Of a DNA stretch of 64,000 bases, positions 27,342 to 39,555 are shown in pieces; position 1 is the stretch's first letter; each line of letters begins with the position of its first letter. The DNA is from Zoogloea oleivorans (GTDB lineage Bacteria; Pseudomonadota; Gammaproteobacteria; Burkholderiales; Rhodocyclaceae): NCBI RefSeq assembly GCF_008107625.1, contig NZ_SDKK01000007.1, positions 90,099-154,098 of the forward strand, read 5' to 3'. A program made the position numbers and the translations under genes. Under the pieces are notes generated by a model. It saw only the letters and a list, made by a program, of their open reading frames with translations, was not told the DNA's origin and ran no database searches.

Positions 27342-28895
27342 ATGCTGGACGCCAACATCAAGACCCAACTCAAGGCCTACCTCGAGAAGCTCCAACGCCC
27401 GATCGAGCTGGTCGCCTCTCTGGACGACAGCGCCAAGGCCCAGGAGCTGCGCGGCCTGCTCGTCGACATCGCCGAACTCTCCAACAAGGTCACCTTGCGC
27501 GAGGACGGCCAGCACACGCTGCGTCCCTCCTTCGGTGTTGCCGAGCCGGGTCAGAGCCCGCGCATCCATTTCGCCGGCATCCCGATGGGCCACGAGTTCA
27601 CCTCGCTGATCCTCGCCCTGCTCCAGACCGGCGGCCATCCGCCGAAGGTGGATCAGGCCGTCATCGACCAGATCAAGGCGCTCCCCGGCCAGTTCGCATT
27701 CGAGACCTTCATCTCCCTGTCGTGCCACAACTGCCCGGATGTGGTGCAGGCCCTCAACCTGATGGCGGTGCTCAATCCCGGCGTCACCAGCACCATGATC
27801 GACGGCGCGATGTTCCAGGATCTGGTCAACGAGCGCCGCATCATGGCCGTGCCGACCGTCTTCCTGAACGGCGCCGAATTCGGTCAGGGCCGCATGACCA
27901 TCGAGGAGATCGTGGCCAGGCTCGATAGCGGCTCTGCCGCCCGTGCCGCCGAGGCGATCGCCGCCAAGGAGACGTTCGACGTGCTCGTCGTCGGTGGCGG
28001 CCCGGCCGGCTCGGCGGCGGCGGTCTATGCCGCCCGCAAGGGCATCCGCACCGGCGTGGTGGCCGAGCGCTTTGGTGGCCAGGTGATGGACACCATGGGT
28101 ATCGAAAACTTCATCTCGGTGAAGGAAACCGAAGGCCCCAAGCTGGTTGCCGCCCTGGAGCAGCACGTCAAGCAGTACGAGGTGGACGTGATGAACCTGC
28201 AGCGTGCCGCCAAACTGATCCCGGGTGAGCTGATCGAGATCCAGCTCGAGAACGGCGCGGTGCTCAAAAGCAAGTCGGTGATCCTGTCCACCGGTGCCCG
28301 CTGGCGCGAAATGAACGTCCCCGGCGAGAAGGAGTACAAGGCCAAGGGCGTGTGCTTCTGCCCGCACTGTGACGGCCCGCTGTTCAAGGGCAAGCGCGTG
28401 GCGGTGATCGGCGGCGGCAACTCCGGCGTCGAGGCGGCCATCGACCTGGCCGGCATCGTTTCCCACGTGACGCTGCTCGAGTTTGCCGACACCCTGCGTG
28501 CCGATGCGGTGCTGCAGAGCAAGCTCAACAGCCTGCCCAACGTCACGGTGATCAAGTCCGCCCTGACCACCGAAGTGACCGGCGACGGCCAGAAGGTGAC
28601 CGGCATCCGCTACAAGGATCGGGTCAGCGGCGACGAGAAGCTCGTCGAGCTCGAAGGCATCTTCGTGCAGATCGGCTTGCTGCCCAACACCGACTGGCTG
28701 AAGGGCACCGTCGAGCTGTCCGAGCGGGGTGAGATCATCATCGATGCCAAGGGCCAGACTTCGGTGAAGGGCGTGTTTGCCGCCGGTGACTGCACCACCG
28801 TGCCCTACAAACAGATCATCATCGCCATGGGCGCCGGCGCCACCGCCTCCCTGGGAGCGTTCGACCACCTGATCCGCAGCTCCGTGCCGGCCTGA
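27342..28895 (+). CDS. ahpF: alkyl hydroperoxide reductase subunit F
   Basis: This 517-residue flavoprotein moves electrons from NADH to AhpC. It has a tandem thioredoxin-fold N-terminal domain with redox motif SCHNC near residue 130, a linker, and a thioredoxin-reductase-like part with FAD motif [18 protein letters not shown], a CPHC active-site disulfide in [10 protein letters not shown], and NAD motif [12 protein letters not shown]. The C-terminal FAD motif is VFAAGDCT. The ATG at 27342 has AGGA upstream. A strong terminator follows the gene. Confidence 0.97.
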   Translation: MLDANIKTQLKAYLEKLQRPIELVASLDDSAKAQELRGLLVDIAELSNKVTLREDGQHTLRPSFGVAEPGQSPRIHFAGIPMGHEFTSLILALLQTGGHPPKVDQAVIDQIKALPGQFAFETFISLSCHNCPDVVQALNLMAVLNPGVTSTMIDGAMFQDLVNERRIMAVPTVFLNGAEFGQGRMTIEEIVARLDSGSAARAAEAIAAKETFDVLVVGGGPAGSAAAVYAARKGIRTGVVAERFGGQVMDTMGIENFISVKETEGPKLVAALEQHVKQYEVDVMNLQRAAKLIPGELIEIQLENGAVLKSKSVILSTGARWREMNVPGEKEYKAKGVCFCPHCDGPLFKGKRVAVIGGGNSGVEAAIDLAGIVSHVTLLEFADTLRADAVLQSKLNSLPNVTVIKSALTTEVTGDGQKVTGIRYKDRVSGDEKLVELEGIFVQIGLLPNTDWLKGTVELSERGEIIIDAKGQTSVKGVFAAGDCTTVPYKQIIIAMGAGATASLGAFDHLIRSSVPA

Positions 28896-28925
28896 TAGCG
28901 CCCGCCTCACCTTCACCTGCATTTG

Positions 28926-28974
28926 CCGGCCCGGCCGTGACAGTCTCATCGACTGGCACGGCCGGGCCGGTTTT
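28926..28974 (+). terminator. rho-independent terminator after ahpF
   Basis: A 14-bp perfect stem (CCGGCCCGGCCGTG with its complement) is extended by CAGTC/GACTG in the loop, and is followed by TTTT. It separates ahpCF from the recC operon. Confidence 0.85.
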
Positions 28975-29085
28975 CTCGTCGCAAGGCTGATCATCACGAC
29001 TGAAGCGACATCCTCTGACGTACTTTCATGTTCAAATCCGGCTGACCTTTTTTATTGACCGATTTCTCCGCCTCAGGAGCCTGTC

Positions 29086-32000
29086 TTGACCTCATCGACC
29101 CTGCCCCCCGGCCTGATGCTTGTGCACGGCAACCATCCGGAAGCCCTGCGCGACCTGCTGGTTGCGTGGATCCGGCGCTATCCGCTGGCACCGCTGGAAA
29201 CCGAGACTCTGCTGGTGCATAGCAACGGCGTGGCCCAATGGCTGCGCCTGGCGCTGGCCGAGGACGGGAACGACGAGGCGGGCGGTGGCTGCGGCATCGC
29301 GGCCGGGCTGGACATGTCGCTGCCCTCACGCTTCTTGTGGCAGGTGTATCGGGCCGTACTGGGGCGTGACGGGGTTCCCGAAACCTCGCCCTTCGACAAG
29401 CCCCTGCTGCTGTGGCGCCTGATGCGCCTGCTGCCGGACGTGATGGGGCAGCCGGCATATGCGCCGCTGCACCGTTTTCTGGCACTGGATGCCGACCAGC
29501 GCAAGCGTTTCCAGCTGGCCGAGCGGCTGGCCGACCTGTTCGACCAGTACCAGGTGTACCGCGCTGACTGGCTGGCCGCATGGGCGGCGGGCGATGACGT
29601 GCTGATCCAGGCGAATGGAGAACGTCGCCCCCTGTCCGATGAACAGGGCTGGCAGGCCTGTCTGTGGCGGGCGCTGCTGGCCGATGTGGCGGCAGCGGGC
29701 GGCAGTGCGCTGGCCGGTCAGGGCCGGGCGGCGGTGCATGAGGCCTTCCTGCGCCAGGTCGAGGCGTGGCCCGAAAGCGGTGCGGACAGCGAACGGCCCG
29801 CCGGCTTGCCGCGTCGGGTGATGGTTTTCGGCATCTCGGCGCTGCCGCGCCAGTCGCTGGAAGTGCTGGCCGCCCTGGCACGCTGGACCCAGGTGCTGAT
29901 GTGCGTGCACAACCCCTGCGAGCATTACTGGGCCGACATCGTCGCCGACAAGGATCTGCTGCGGGCCACCCATTCGCGCCAGCAGCGCCGGGCCGGCACG
30001 ACCACTGAAATTTCCGAGGAAAACCTGCACCTCTTCGCCCACCCGCTGCTGGCCGCCTGGGGCAAACAGGGGCGCGACTTCATCGGCCTGCTCGACGAGC
30101 ACGACAGCGACACGGCCCGCGCCGGCTATCTGCAGCATTTCGTGGATATCCGCCAGCGTATCGACCTGTTCTCGCCCCACGGTGGCGACACCCTGCTCAA
30201 CCAGTTGCAGGACGACATCCGCGACCTGCGGCCACTCAGCCAGACGCGGGAAGAATGGCCGGCGGTCGATTCAGGCGATGACTCGATCCGCTTCCACATC
30301 GCCCACAGCGCCCAGCGCGAAGTCGAGGTGCTGCACGACCAGCTCCTCGCCGCCTTCAATGCCGACACTAGCCTGCGTCCGCGCGACGTGATCGTCATGG
30401 TGCCGGACATCGACGCCTACGCGCCGCACATCCAGGCAGTATTCGGCCTCATCGACAGCCGCGACCCGCGCTTCATCCCGTTCAGCATCGCCGACCAGGG
30501 GCTGCGCCATCACGATCCGCTGGTCAATGCCCTCGGCAAGCTGCTCGACCTGCCCAACGGGCGTGTCGCCGTGAGCGATGTACTCGACCTGCTCGAAGTA
30601 CCGGCCCTGCGCAGCCGCTTCGGCATCGTCGAAGACGCGCTACCGCTCCTGCAACGCTGGATCCACGGCGCCAAAATCCGCTGGGGCCTGCACGCCGAAC
30701 ACCGCAAAAGCCTCGGCCTGCCCGACGCCCCCGAAGGCAACACCTGGCTGTTCGGCCTGCGCCGGATGCTCCTCGGCTACGCGGTCGGAGCCACCGGCGG
30801 CGCCTGGCACGACATCGAGCCCTTCGATGAAATCGGCGGCCTCGACGCCGCGCTGCTCGGCCCCCTGGTGCAACTGCTCGAACGGCTCGACACCACCTGG
30901 CGGACCTTCTCCAGCGACGCCGCACCGGCCGAATGGAGCGCCCGCCTACGTCAATTGATGGCCGATTTCTTCGCCCCCGAAGAGAGCACCGACGCCTTCA
31001 CGCTGCAGCGCCTCGACCTGGCCCTGGTGCGCTGGCAGGAAGCCTGCGCCACGGCCCGCCTCGACAGCCCGCTGCCGCTGGCAGTGGTGGGCGAACACTG
31101 GCTGGCCCAGCTCGACGACAGCGGCCTGTCGCAACGCTTCTTTGCCGGCACGGTGACCTTCGCGACCCTCATGCCGATGCGCGCCATTCCCTTCCGCCAG
31201 GTGTGCCTGCTCGGCCTCAACGACGGAGACTACCCGCGCACCCGGGTGCCGATGGATTTCGATCTGATGGGCCGCGACTACCGCCCCGGCGACCGTTCGC
31301 GTCGCGAGGATGACCGCTACCTGTTCCTTGAGGCCCTGCTGTCGGCCCGCGAAAAACTGCTGATTTCGTGGGTCGGGCGCAGCATCAACGACAACACCGT
31401 ACGGCCCCCCTCGGTGCTGGTCGGCCAGTTGTGTGACCACCTGGCCGCCGGCTGGCAACTGGCCGGGCACCCCGCCGAGGAAGGCGCCCTGCTCCGCGCG
31501 CTGACCATCGAGCATCGCCTGCAGCCCTTCAATCCCGACTATTTTCCAGCCAATGCGGCAGCCAGCCCACTGTTCACCTACGCCCACGAATGGCGCATGG
31601 CAGACGACCGGCCCGCCAGCGGCGCGCACCGACTGGACCCGGTAGGTCGGGGCGAGCCCCTGCGTATCGCCGAACTGGCCGCCTTTCTGCGCGACCCGGT
31701 CAAGGCCTTCTTCCGCCAGCGCCTGCGCGTCGATTTCGACATCGACAACCCGGCCAGCGAAGACCAGGAACCCTTCGACCTCGACGGCCTGCAGAAATGG
31801 AGTCTGTGGAACGAACTCATCGCCCGCCAGGCCGAAGCACTGCACGCCGGCCAGCCGCGGGAGGACGCCCTCGCAGCCACCCTTGAGCGTATCCAGCGCC
31901 GGGGCGAGCTGGCCGCCAAGGCTTTTGCCAGCGTAATGGTCGACGATCTGGCCGCACCGATGGCGGACATGTTCGCGCGTTACGAAAAGGGCCTCGCCGA

Positions 32001-32607
32001 ATGGCCGCACGAGGCGCCCCACGACGAACTGGTGAGCCACCCGCACCCGGCCACCAGCCTGCGTATCGAGGACTGGCTGCGGGACCTGCGCCTGAACGAA
32101 GACGAACAGCGCGGACGCGTGGTGCTGGAACCCAGCGATGCCGTGAAGAAAGGCAAATACCAGCGCCACAACCTCATCAAACACTGGCTGGTGCACCTGG
32201 CCGGCCACCTGGGAGGCCAGCCGCTGACCACACTGATCGTCAGCAAGGCCGGCAACGTGCGCTTCGCGCCCCTTGAGCCCGACGATGCGCGGGCCCAGAT
32301 CGACTCGCTGCTGGCCACCTGGCAGGACGGCATGGGCCGTCCGCTGCCGCTGGCAATCAAGACCGCCTTTGCGTGGCTCGATGGCTCGACCAGCGCCAAG
32401 TCCGTCTACGAGGGCGGCTACATGCTCACCGGCGAGGTCGAGTCCAGCCCCTACTTGCGGCGCGCCTGGCCCGACTTTGAAACGCTGACCGGGGATGGCG
32501 AGTTCGCCCGCCTGGCCGACAGCCTGCTGCGCCCGCTCTTTACCGCCACGTTTGTCGAATCCCCCCGCACGCGCAAAGCCGCGGCCACCGCCGGAGAGCA
32601 GGCATGA
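29086..32607 (+). CDS. recC: exodeoxyribonuclease V gamma subunit RecC
   Basis: This 1,173-residue subunit of RecBCD recognises Chi and holds the split DNA strands. The N-terminus (MLVHGNHPEALRDLLVAWI) and the helicase-like core without a Walker A are typical; it contains RAIPFRQVCLLGLNDGDYPR near residue 700 and GDRSRREDDRYLFLEALLSA. The start is TTG at 29086, with AGGAG seven bases upstream; an internal ATG is possible but lacks such a site. recB overlaps its stop by four bases. The order recC-recB-recD without ptrA is usual in Betaproteobacteria. Confidence 0.94.
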   Translation: MTSSTLPPGLMLVHGNHPEALRDLLVAWIRRYPLAPLETETLLVHSNGVAQWLRLALAEDGNDEAGGGCGIAAGLDMSLPSRFLWQVYRAVLGRDGVPETSPFDKPLLLWRLMRLLPDVMGQPAYAPLHRFLALDADQRKRFQLAERLADLFDQYQVYRADWLAAWAAGDDVLIQANGERRPLSDEQGWQACLWRALLADVAAAGGSALAGQGRAAVHEAFLRQVEAWPESGADSERPAGLPRRVMVFGISALPRQSLEVLAALARWTQVLMCVHNPCEHYWADIVADKDLLRATHSRQQRRAGTTTEISEENLHLFAHPLLAAWGKQGRDFIGLLDEHDSDTARAGYLQHFVDIRQRIDLFSPHGGDTLLNQLQDDIRDLRPLSQTREEWPAVDSGDDSIRFHIAHSAQREVEVLHDQLLAAFNADTSLRPRDVIVMVPDIDAYAPHIQAVFGLIDSRDPRFIPFSIADQGLRHHDPLVNALGKLLDLPNGRVAVSDVLDLLEVPALRSRFGIVEDALPLLQRWIHGAKIRWGLHAEHRKSLGLPDAPEGNTWLFGLRRMLLGYAVGATGGAWHDIEPFDEIGGLDAALLGPLVQLLERLDTTWRTFSSDAAPAEWSARLRQLMADFFAPEESTDAFTLQRLDLALVRWQEACATARLDSPLPLAVVGEHWLAQLDDSGLSQRFFAGTVTFATLMPMRAIPFRQVCLLGLNDGDYPRTRVPMDFDLMGRDYRPGDRSRREDDRYLFLEALLSAREKLLISWVGRSINDNTVRPPSVLVGQLCDHLAAGWQLAGHPAEEGALLRALTIEHRLQPFNPDYFPANAAASPLFTYAHEWRMADDRPASGAHRLDPVGRGEPLRIAELAAFLRDPVKAFFRQRLRVDFDIDNPASEDQEPFDLDGLQKWSLWNELIARQAEALHAGQPREDALAATLERIQRRGELAAKAFASVMVDDLAAPMADMFARYEKGLAEWPHEAPHDELVSHPHPATSLRIEDWLRDLRLNEDEQRGRVVLEPSDAVKKGKYQRHNLIKHWLVHLAGHLGGQPLTTLIVSKAGNVRFAPLEPDDARAQIDSLLATWQDGMGRPLPLAIKTAFAWLDGSTSAKSVYEGGYMLTGEVESSPYLRRAWPDFETLTGDGEFARLADSLLRPLFTATFVESPRTRKAAATAGEQA

Positions 32608-35600
32608 CCCCGACCGCCCCAACCGCCCCGACCGCCCTTCAGCCGCTGCGTTTCCCGCTGCGCGGCAGCCGTCTCATCGAGGCCAGCGCCGGTACCGGCA
32701 AGACCTTCACGATTGCCGCCCTCTACCTGCGCCTGGTCCTGGGCCACGGCGACCACGAGGCAGCCTTCCCCAAAGCCCTGACGCCACCGGAAATCCTGGT
32801 TGTCACGTTCACCGACGCCGCCACCAAGGAGTTGCGCGACCGCATTCGCGCCCGGCTCGCCCAGGCCGCCACCTACTTCCGCGCCGACCCGTCCGGGCCC
32901 GCCGCCGACGCACTGCTCCAGCAACTGCGCGCCGAGTATCCGCCGGAAAGCTGGGGAGCCTGCGCCCGCAAGCTCCAGCTGGCCGCCGAATGGATGGACG
33001 AAGCCGCCGTGTCCACCATCCACAGCTGGTGCAACCGCATGCTGCGCGAGCACGCCTTCGACAGCGACAGCCTGTTCACCCAGCGCCTCGAAACCGACCA
33101 GGAAGACCTGCTCGCCGAGGTCGTGCGCGACTACTGGCGCAGCTTCATGTATCCGCTGCACGCCGACGGCGCCCGCCAGGTGCGCGGCTGGTGGGGCTCG
33201 CCGGAGGCCTTGCAGAAGGACCTCAAGGGTCTGCGCGATCACGCCGATCTGCTGGCGGCCAGCGCCGACCCGACGGCGGCCATCGGCACCGCAAGACAGG
33301 CGCAGCAACGCACGCTGGCGGCGCTCAAGGCGCCCTGGGCCCAGTGGGCGGACGCGCTGCAGACCTTGCTGGACACCGCCCGCGACAACAAGGATTTCAA
33401 CGGCACCAGGCTCAAGAAGAACAATTACGACACCTGGCTGCAGGCGCTGAGTGCCTGGCGCGACGACCCGGACCTGGTCTGGCCAGCCCTCACCGACGCC
33501 GCCTGGACGCGGCTCACCCCGACGGGGCTGGCCGACGTCTGGAAACCCGGGCTCCCCGTGCCGCAGCACCCTGGACTGGATGCCATCGCAGCGATGCCCG
33601 CCACCCTCGGCGCACTCCCCGACGCCCGTCTCGACATCCTGCGTCACGCGACCCACTGGGTCGCCACCCGCTTTGCCGAAGAACAGGCACGTCGCGCCCA
33701 GATGGGCTTCAACGACCTGCTCACCCGCCTCGACCAAGCGCTGGCCGGCCCCAACGGCGCGCGCCTGGCCGAGGTGATCCGGACCCAGTTTCCGGTGGCG
33801 CTGATCGACGAATTCCAGGACACCGACGCGATCCAGTACCGCATCTTCGACGCCATCTATCGGGTCGAAACCAACGATGAAGCGACCGCGCTGGTGCTCA
33901 TCGGCGACCCCAAGCAGGCCATCTATGCTTTCCGCGGCGCCGATATCTACACCTACCTGGCCGCCCGCGCCGCCACCGCCGGCCGGCTGTACACCCTGAG
34001 CCGCAACTTCCGCTCGACCCACGCCATGGTCAGGGCCACCAACCGCTGCTTCCAGCTTGCCGAAGACCTGGAAGGAAGCCAGGGCGCCTTCCTGTTCCGC
34101 ACCGCGGCGGGCAACCCGGTCCCGTTCTTTCCCGCCGATGCCAACGGGCGCAAGGATCAGCTCCAGGCTGACGGCCAGCCGCTGCCGGCCCTGAACATCT
34201 GGCGCCTGGCGCCGCCCGACAACGGCAAACCCCTGTCCAAGAGCGCCTACCTTGAGGCCATGGCCGAAGTCTGCGCCAGCGAGATGGTGCGCCTCCTCAA
34301 CCTGGGCCAGCTCGGCCAAGCCGGCTTTGCCGGCGAGGGCGGCCTGCTGGCCCTGCGGCAGGCCGATCTGGCCGTGCTGGTGAATAACCGCAACGAGGCC
34401 GACGCCATCCGGGGCGCCCTGTCGCGCCGGGGCGTGCGCAGTGTCTATCTGTCGGAAAAGGATTCGGTCTTCCAGCGCCCCGAGGCCTTCGAGCTGCAGT
34501 TGTGGCTCACCGCCTGTGCCGAGCCGGACGATGGCCGTGCGCTGCGCGCCGCGCTGGCCACGCAAACCCTCGGCCTCGACTGGGCCAGCCTCGATTGCCT
34601 CAACCACGACGAAATCGCCTGGGACGACTACATACTGCAATTCCGCGCCTACCGGGAATGCTGGCGCCGTCAGGGCGTGCTGCCGATGCTGCGCCGCCTG
34701 CTCAACGACTTCCGCGTTCCGGCCCGGCTGCTGGCAGCCGGAGGCAGCGGCGAGCGCAGCCTGACCGACGTGCTGCATCTGGCCGAACTGCTCCAGCAGG
34801 CCAGCAGCCTGCTCGACGGCGAACACGCCCTGATCCGCCATCTGGCCGAACAGCGCCGTGACGAAAAAAGCGGCAGCGAAGCCCGCCAGGTGCGCCTTGA
34901 AAGCGACGCCGACCTGGTGCAGGTCGTCACCATCCACAAATCCAAGGGCCTCGAATACCCGCTGGTCTTCCTGCCTTTCGCCTGTGCCTTCCGTGCCACC
35001 GAGAGCACCGACCGGCCCCTCAAGTGGCACGACGAGCACGGCCAGCTGCATCTGGCCCTGACCGCCGATGACGTACTGCTGGGTCGGGTCGACCACGAGC
35101 GCCTGGGCGAAGACCTGCGCAAACTCTACGTCGCCCTGACCCGCGCCCGCTACGCCACCTGGATCGGCGCCGCCCCCGTCAAGGAACTGGAAAACAGCGC
35201 CTTTGGCTACCTGATCGGCCACAAGCTGCACACCGGCATCGACGCCCTGGCTGCGGGCTGCCCCGACATCGCCGTCATCGACACGCCGGCAAGCAGCCCG
35301 GACACCTACGCCGCCCACGCGCAGCACCTGATCGAAGGCCCCGCCCGCAGCGCAAGGCGCGCCGTCCGCGAACACTGGTGGATTGCCAGCTACTCGGCGC
35401 TGCACACCGCAGCAGCGGAAGGCAGCGCCGAAACGCCCGGCGAAGACATCTTCCGCGAAGCCGCCACCGCCGAACGGCTCACCCAGCTCGCCGCCCCGCT
35501 GGTGCCCGACGTGCCACCGAGCGACGCCGGCAGGGCCTCCGTCGGACTGCTGCATGACTTTCCCCGCGGTGCAGCAGTCGGCACCTTTCTCCATGAGATC

Positions 35601-36287
35601 CTCGAATGGGCCGGCGGCCAGGGTTTTGGCCGCCTCGCCGACGCACCGGCCCTGCTGCGGGACGCTATCGCCCGGCGTTGCGCAGTGCGCGGCTGGGAAC
35701 GCTGGATCGACCCGCTGTGCGCGTGGCTGCAGGACTTCCTCCGGCAAGCGCTGGGCGCAGCGCATGAGCCGGGCTTTGCCCTCGCCGATCTCGACACCTG
35801 GGTTGCCGAAATGGAATTCTGGGTCGCGGTGCATGACGTGGACCTGGCCGCCCTCGATGCCCTCGTGTGTCGCCACACCCTCGGCGGCGCCGAACGCCCG
35901 CCGCTCCAGGCGGGCCAGCTCAACGGGATGCTCAAGGGCTTCATCGACCTGGTCGTCGAACACAAGGGGCGTTATTACGTCATCGACTACAAGTCCAACT
36001 GGCTCGGCCCGGACGATGCGGCCTACACGGCCACGGCCATGGCGCAGGAAATCCTGGCCAAGCGCTACGAGCTGCAATATGTGCTGTATCTGCTGGCCCT
36101 CCACCGCCTGCTCAAGCTGCGCCTGCCGGATTACGACTACGAACAGCACATGGGCGGTGCCCTGTACCTGTTCCTGCGCGGCAGCCAGTCGCCCACCCGG
36201 GGCATTCACGCCGAGCGTCCGCCGCGGGAGCTGATCGAATCCCTCGACCGTCTGTTCGCCCGCCGCACCGCCAAGGAGGCCGCATGA
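32604..36287 (+). CDS. recB: exodeoxyribonuclease V beta subunit RecB
   Basis: This 1,227-residue protein is a UvrD-type 3'-5' helicase with a C-terminal nuclease. Walker A is [17 protein letters not shown] (27 onward), Walker B is [15 protein letters not shown] near 400, later helicase motifs include [17 protein letters not shown] near 775 and [14 protein letters not shown], and the nuclease motif [10 protein letters not shown] lies near 1130 with its Asp and Lys intact. RecB should therefore be active in both unwinding and cutting. Start and stop overlap recC and recD (ATGA junctions). Confidence 0.96.
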   Translation: MTPTAPTAPTALQPLRFPLRGSRLIEASAGTGKTFTIAALYLRLVLGHGDHEAAFPKALTPPEILVVTFTDAATKELRDRIRARLAQAATYFRADPSGPAADALLQQLRAEYPPESWGACARKLQLAAEWMDEAAVSTIHSWCNRMLREHAFDSDSLFTQRLETDQEDLLAEVVRDYWRSFMYPLHADGARQVRGWWGSPEALQKDLKGLRDHADLLAASADPTAAIGTARQAQQRTLAALKAPWAQWADALQTLLDTARDNKDFNGTRLKKNNYDTWLQALSAWRDDPDLVWPALTDAAWTRLTPTGLADVWKPGLPVPQHPGLDAIAAMPATLGALPDARLDILRHATHWVATRFAEEQARRAQMGFNDLLTRLDQALAGPNGARLAEVIRTQFPVALIDEFQDTDAIQYRIFDAIYRVETNDEATALVLIGDPKQAIYAFRGADIYTYLAARAATAGRLYTLSRNFRSTHAMVRATNRCFQLAEDLEGSQGAFLFRTAAGNPVPFFPADANGRKDQLQADGQPLPALNIWRLAPPDNGKPLSKSAYLEAMAEVCASEMVRLLNLGQLGQAGFAGEGGLLALRQADLAVLVNNRNEADAIRGALSRRGVRSVYLSEKDSVFQRPEAFELQLWLTACAEPDDGRALRAALATQTLGLDWASLDCLNHDEIAWDDYILQFRAYRECWRRQGVLPMLRRLLNDFRVPARLLAAGGSGERSLTDVLHLAELLQQASSLLDGEHALIRHLAEQRRDEKSGSEARQVRLESDADLVQVVTIHKSKGLEYPLVFLPFACAFRATESTDRPLKWHDEHGQLHLALTADDVLLGRVDHERLGEDLRKLYVALTRARYATWIGAAPVKELENSAFGYLIGHKLHTGIDALAAGCPDIAVIDTPASSPDTYAAHAQHLIEGPARSARRAVREHWWIASYSALHTAAAEGSAETPGEDIFREAATAERLTQLAAPLVPDVPPSDAGRASVGLLHDFPRGAAVGTFLHEILEWAGGQGFGRLADAPALLRDAIARRCAVRGWERWIDPLCAWLQDFLRQALGAAHEPGFALADLDTWVAEMEFWVAVHDVDLAALDALVCRHTLGGAERPPLQAGQLNGMLKGFIDLVVEHKGRYYVIDYKSNWLGPDDAAYTATAMAQEILAKRYELQYVLYLLALHRLLKLRLPDYDYEQHMGGALYLFLRGSQSPTRGIHAERPPRELIESLDRLFARRTAKEAA

Positions 36288-38320
36288 ACCCCGCCTTTTT
36301 CGTCGACAACACCGCCATGCTGGCCCTGCTCGAGCGCTGGTCCCAACACGGCTGGCTGCGTGCCCTTGATGCGGCCTTTGCGGCCTTCCTGGTGCGTGAA
36401 GTGAGCGATGCCCCGCCGCTGCTGATCCTCGCCGCCGCGCTGGCCAGCCATCAACTGGGCCGCGGCCATGCCTGTCTCGACCTGGCTCATACCCTGCAGG
36501 ACCCCGGTTTCGCCCTGTCCCTTCCCCCCGAAGGCGCGGACAGCACCGCCGAACCGCTGCCCCTGCCGGCCGCCGTGCTCGACGGCGTCAGCCTGGCCGA
36601 CTGGCAACTCGCGCTGGCGCATCCGCAACTGGTCAGCACCGGAGACGGGGAAACGCCGCTGGTCCGCGTTGGCAACCGGCTCTATCTGCGCCGCTACTGG
36701 CAGTATGAACAATCGGTACGGGCCGGCATCGACGCCCGTCTGGCGGCACCGCCCGCCTTGCCTGAAACAGCCCTCTGTAGCGTCCTCGGGATGCTCTTTC
36801 CCCCCGCTACAGGGACGCCCACCCCAGACTGGCAGAAACTCGCCTGCGCACTGGCCGCGCGGAGCGCCTTCGCCATCGTGACCGGCGGCCCCGGCACCGG
36901 CAAGACCACCACCGTGGTGCGCCTGCTCGCAGTGCTGCAGGCCCTGGCCATCGCCAACACGGAGGCACGCCCCCTGCGCATCCGCCTGGCCGCGCCCACC
37001 GGCAAGGCCGCAGCGCGTCTCAACGAATCCATCGCCGGCGCCGTTGCCAGGCTCGAACTGGGCGGCCTGCCCGACGGCGAGGCCGTTCGCGCGGCCATTC
37101 CCGTCGAGGTGACGACCCTCCACCGCCTGCTCGGCAGCCGCCCTGACACCCGTCACTTCCGCCACCATGCCGGCAACCCGCTGCCGGTGGACGTGCTGGT
37201 GGTGGACGAAGCCTCGATGGTCGATCTGGAGATGATGGCCGCCGTACTGGCCGCACTGCCGCCCGGCGCCCGTCTCGTCTTGCTCGGCGACAAGGATCAG
37301 CTCGCCTCGGTCGAGGCCGGGGCGGTGCTGGGCGAGCTGTGCCGGCGGGCCCAGGAAGGCCACTACACCACCAACACCGTCGCCTGGCTGGCCGAAGTCA
37401 CCGGCGCACAGGTTGGCGCAGAACTGATCGACCCGGCCGGACTGCCCATTGACCAGGCGGTGACGATGCTGCGCCACAGTTACCGCTTCAGCGGCGACAG
37501 CGGCATCGGGCAACTCGCCACGGCGGTCAATGCCGGCAGCGTCGAAGGCGTGCGCCGGACGCTGGCTCATGGTCATGCCGACCTGACCCGCCTGGCGCTG
37601 ACCCGTGAAGGCGAAGACGCCCTGCGGCGTCTCGTCATCGACGGCGCGCCCCACGCAACACCGCACAAGGACGGCCCGGTGGGCTATCGCCATTACCTGG
37701 AGGCCGTGCGCAAGCAACGTCCGCCCGCCGGCACCGGCCAGGCCGGGATCGATGACTGGGCCCGCCAGGTGCTCGCCGCCCACGGCCAGTTCCAGCTTCT
37801 GTGCGCCCTGCGTCGCGGACAATGGGGTGTCGAGGGCCTCAACCGGCGCATCGCCGGCTGGCTGCGCGAGGCCGGCCTGATTGGCGCCGCCGAAGGCTGG
37901 TACCCCGGCCGGCCGGTGCTCGTCACCCGTAACGACTATGGGCTCGGGCTGATGAACGGCGACATCGGCATCACCCTGGCACTACCGGCCCCCGATGGCG
38001 ACGGCCCGCTGCGGGTCGCCTTTCCGGCCGGCGATGGCAGCAGCGGCATCAAGTGGGTCCAGCCCAGCCGCCTGCAGGCCATCGAAACGGTTTATGCGCT
38101 GACGGTGCACAAATCCCAGGGCTCTGAATTTGCCCATACCGCCATGGTCCTGCCCGAGCGCCTCAATCCCATCTTGACCCGCGAACTGGTTTACACGGGC
38201 ATCACCCGCGCCAAACGCTGGTTCAGCCTGGTCGAAGGCGGCAGCCCCGCGGTGCTGGAGCAATCGGTACAGCGCCGTGTGCTGCGCCTGAGCGGACTGA
38301 TGCAACGAGGAGACAACTGA
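36284..38320 (+). CDS. recD: exodeoxyribonuclease V alpha subunit RecD
   Basis: This 678-residue SF1B 5'-3' helicase of RecBCD has Walker A GGPGTGKTTTVVRLLAV near residue 200, a DEASMVDLEMM Walker B near 310, GDKDQLASVEAGAVLGEL, and the C-terminal motif TVHKSQGSEF followed by GITRAK. The N-terminal domain (about 1-150) contacts RecC in the known structure. It overlaps the recB stop by four bases. sbcD begins two bases after its stop, so the two repair complexes share a transcript. Confidence 0.95.
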   Translation: MNPAFFVDNTAMLALLERWSQHGWLRALDAAFAAFLVREVSDAPPLLILAAALASHQLGRGHACLDLAHTLQDPGFALSLPPEGADSTAEPLPLPAAVLDGVSLADWQLALAHPQLVSTGDGETPLVRVGNRLYLRRYWQYEQSVRAGIDARLAAPPALPETALCSVLGMLFPPATGTPTPDWQKLACALAARSAFAIVTGGPGTGKTTTVVRLLAVLQALAIANTEARPLRIRLAAPTGKAAARLNESIAGAVARLELGGLPDGEAVRAAIPVEVTTLHRLLGSRPDTRHFRHHAGNPLPVDVLVVDEASMVDLEMMAAVLAALPPGARLVLLGDKDQLASVEAGAVLGELCRRAQEGHYTTNTVAWLAEVTGAQVGAELIDPAGLPIDQAVTMLRHSYRFSGDSGIGQLATAVNAGSVEGVRRTLAHGHADLTRLALTREGEDALRRLVIDGAPHATPHKDGPVGYRHYLEAVRKQRPPAGTGQAGIDDWARQVLAAHGQFQLLCALRRGQWGVEGLNRRIAGWLREAGLIGAAEGWYPGRPVLVTRNDYGLGLMNGDIGITLALPAPDGDGPLRVAFPAGDGSSGIKWVQPSRLQAIETVYALTVHKSQGSEFAHTAMVLPERLNPILTRELVYTGITRAKRWFSLVEGGSPAVLEQSVQRRVLRLSGLMQRGDN

Positions 38321-38322
38321 AC

Positions 38323-39555
38323 GTGCGCATTCTTCACACTTCCGACTGGCACCTGGGCCAGCATTTCATGGGCAAGAGCCGCCAGGCTGAACATCAGGCG
38401 CTGATCGACTGGCTGCTCACGCAGGTCGTGGAACACACGGTGGATGCGGTGCTGATCTCCGGCGACATTTTCGACACCGGCGCGCCACCCAGCTATGCCC
38501 GCGAGCTGTACAACGATCTGGTGGTCCGGCTGCAAAGCGCGGGAGTGGCGCTGTTGCTGCTCGGCGGCAATCACGACTCGGTGGCCGTACTGGGCGAAAG
38601 CCGCAGCCTGCTGGCCTGCCTCGGGACGACCGTGGTGCCGGCCGCCGACAACCCGGCCGCCCAGGTCTGCGTGCTGCCCCGACAGGACGGGGAAGCCGGC
38701 TGCGTGGTCTGCGCGATCCCCTTCATCCGCCCCCGCGACGTGCTCCACAGCCAGGCCGGACAAAGTGCCGAAGACAAGCAGCTGTCGCTGCAGGTCGCCA
38801 TCCAGGCTCATTACCAGGCGGTCTTCGACGCAGCCAGCGCCCGTCGCGACAGCCTGGCCAGCGAACTGGGCCGGACACTACCGCTGATCGCCACCGGCCA
38901 CCTGACCACGGTCGGCGCCAGCACCAGCGAATCGGTACGCGAGATCTACGTCGGTGCCCTCGAGGCCTTTCCGACCAGCGCCTTTCCGCCGGTCGACTAC
39001 ATCGCCCTCGGCCACATCCATCGCCCCCAGCAGGTCGGCGGACTGGCACACATCCGCTACAGCGGCTCGCCGATCCCCCTGAGCTTCGACGAAGCCCGTC
39101 AGCAAAAGGAAGTGCTGCTGGTGGATGTAGACGACTCCGGCCTGCAGCACGTCACCCCCTTGTCGGTGCCACGCTTCCAGACCCTGATCAGCGTCGGCGG
39201 CACCCTGTCGGCGCTCAAAGTGGCCATTGCCGAGGCAGCCGCCGAAGGCTGCAGCGCACAACCCGTGTGGCTGGAAGTGACCGTCAAGGAAGACGACTAC
39301 CTGGCCGACCTGCCCGCCCACATCGAAGCCCTGACCAAAGGCCTGCCGGTCGAAGTGCTGCGCATCCGCCGCGACCGGGGCAACACCGCGGCCCGGCTGG
39401 AAGCCCTGAGCAGTGAAACCCTCGACGAACTGAGCCCCACCGACGTTTTCGCCCGTCGCCTGGCCCAGGAAACCCTCGATACCGATCTCCAGGCCGCCCT
39501 CAGCCAGCGCTACCAGGCCATCGTGGCCAGCCTCCAGGACGTCGCCGCCCCATGA
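38323..39555 (+). CDS. sbcD: SbcD nuclease subunit (Mre11-like)
   Basis: This 410-residue metallophosphoesterase cuts hairpins and protein-blocked DNA ends with SbcC. Metal-binding motifs are in order: [28 protein letters not shown] and ALGHIHRPQ, with a TGHLTTVG loop. The start is GTG at 38323, with GAGGAG twelve bases upstream; no ATG fits. It overlaps sbcC by four bases. Confidence 0.95.
   Translation: MRILHTSDWHLGQHFMGKSRQAEHQALIDWLLTQVVEHTVDAVLISGDIFDTGAPPSYARELYNDLVVRLQSAGVALLLLGGNHDSVAVLGESRSLLACLGTTVVPAADNPAAQVCVLPRQDGEAGCVVCAIPFIRPRDVLHSQAGQSAEDKQLSLQVAIQAHYQAVFDAASARRDSLASELGRTLPLIATGHLTTVGASTSESVREIYVGALEAFPTSAFPPVDYIALGHIHRPQQVGGLAHIRYSGSPIPLSFDEARQQKEVLLVDVDDSGLQHVTPLSVPRFQTLISVGGTLSALKVAIAEAAAEGCSAQPVWLEVTVKEDDYLADLPAHIEALTKGLPVEVLRIRRDRGNTAARLEALSSETLDELSPTDVFARRLAQETLDTDLQAALSQRYQAIVASLQDVAAP

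Noticed and set aside
32451-36209. Very long open frame antisense to recB (over 1,200 codons)
   Set aside because: A shadow of GC-rich coding sequence: recB on the other strand has all helicase and nuclease motifs, and the antisense product has no recognisable domain. Similar antisense frames over cusA and sbcC were dropped for the same reason.
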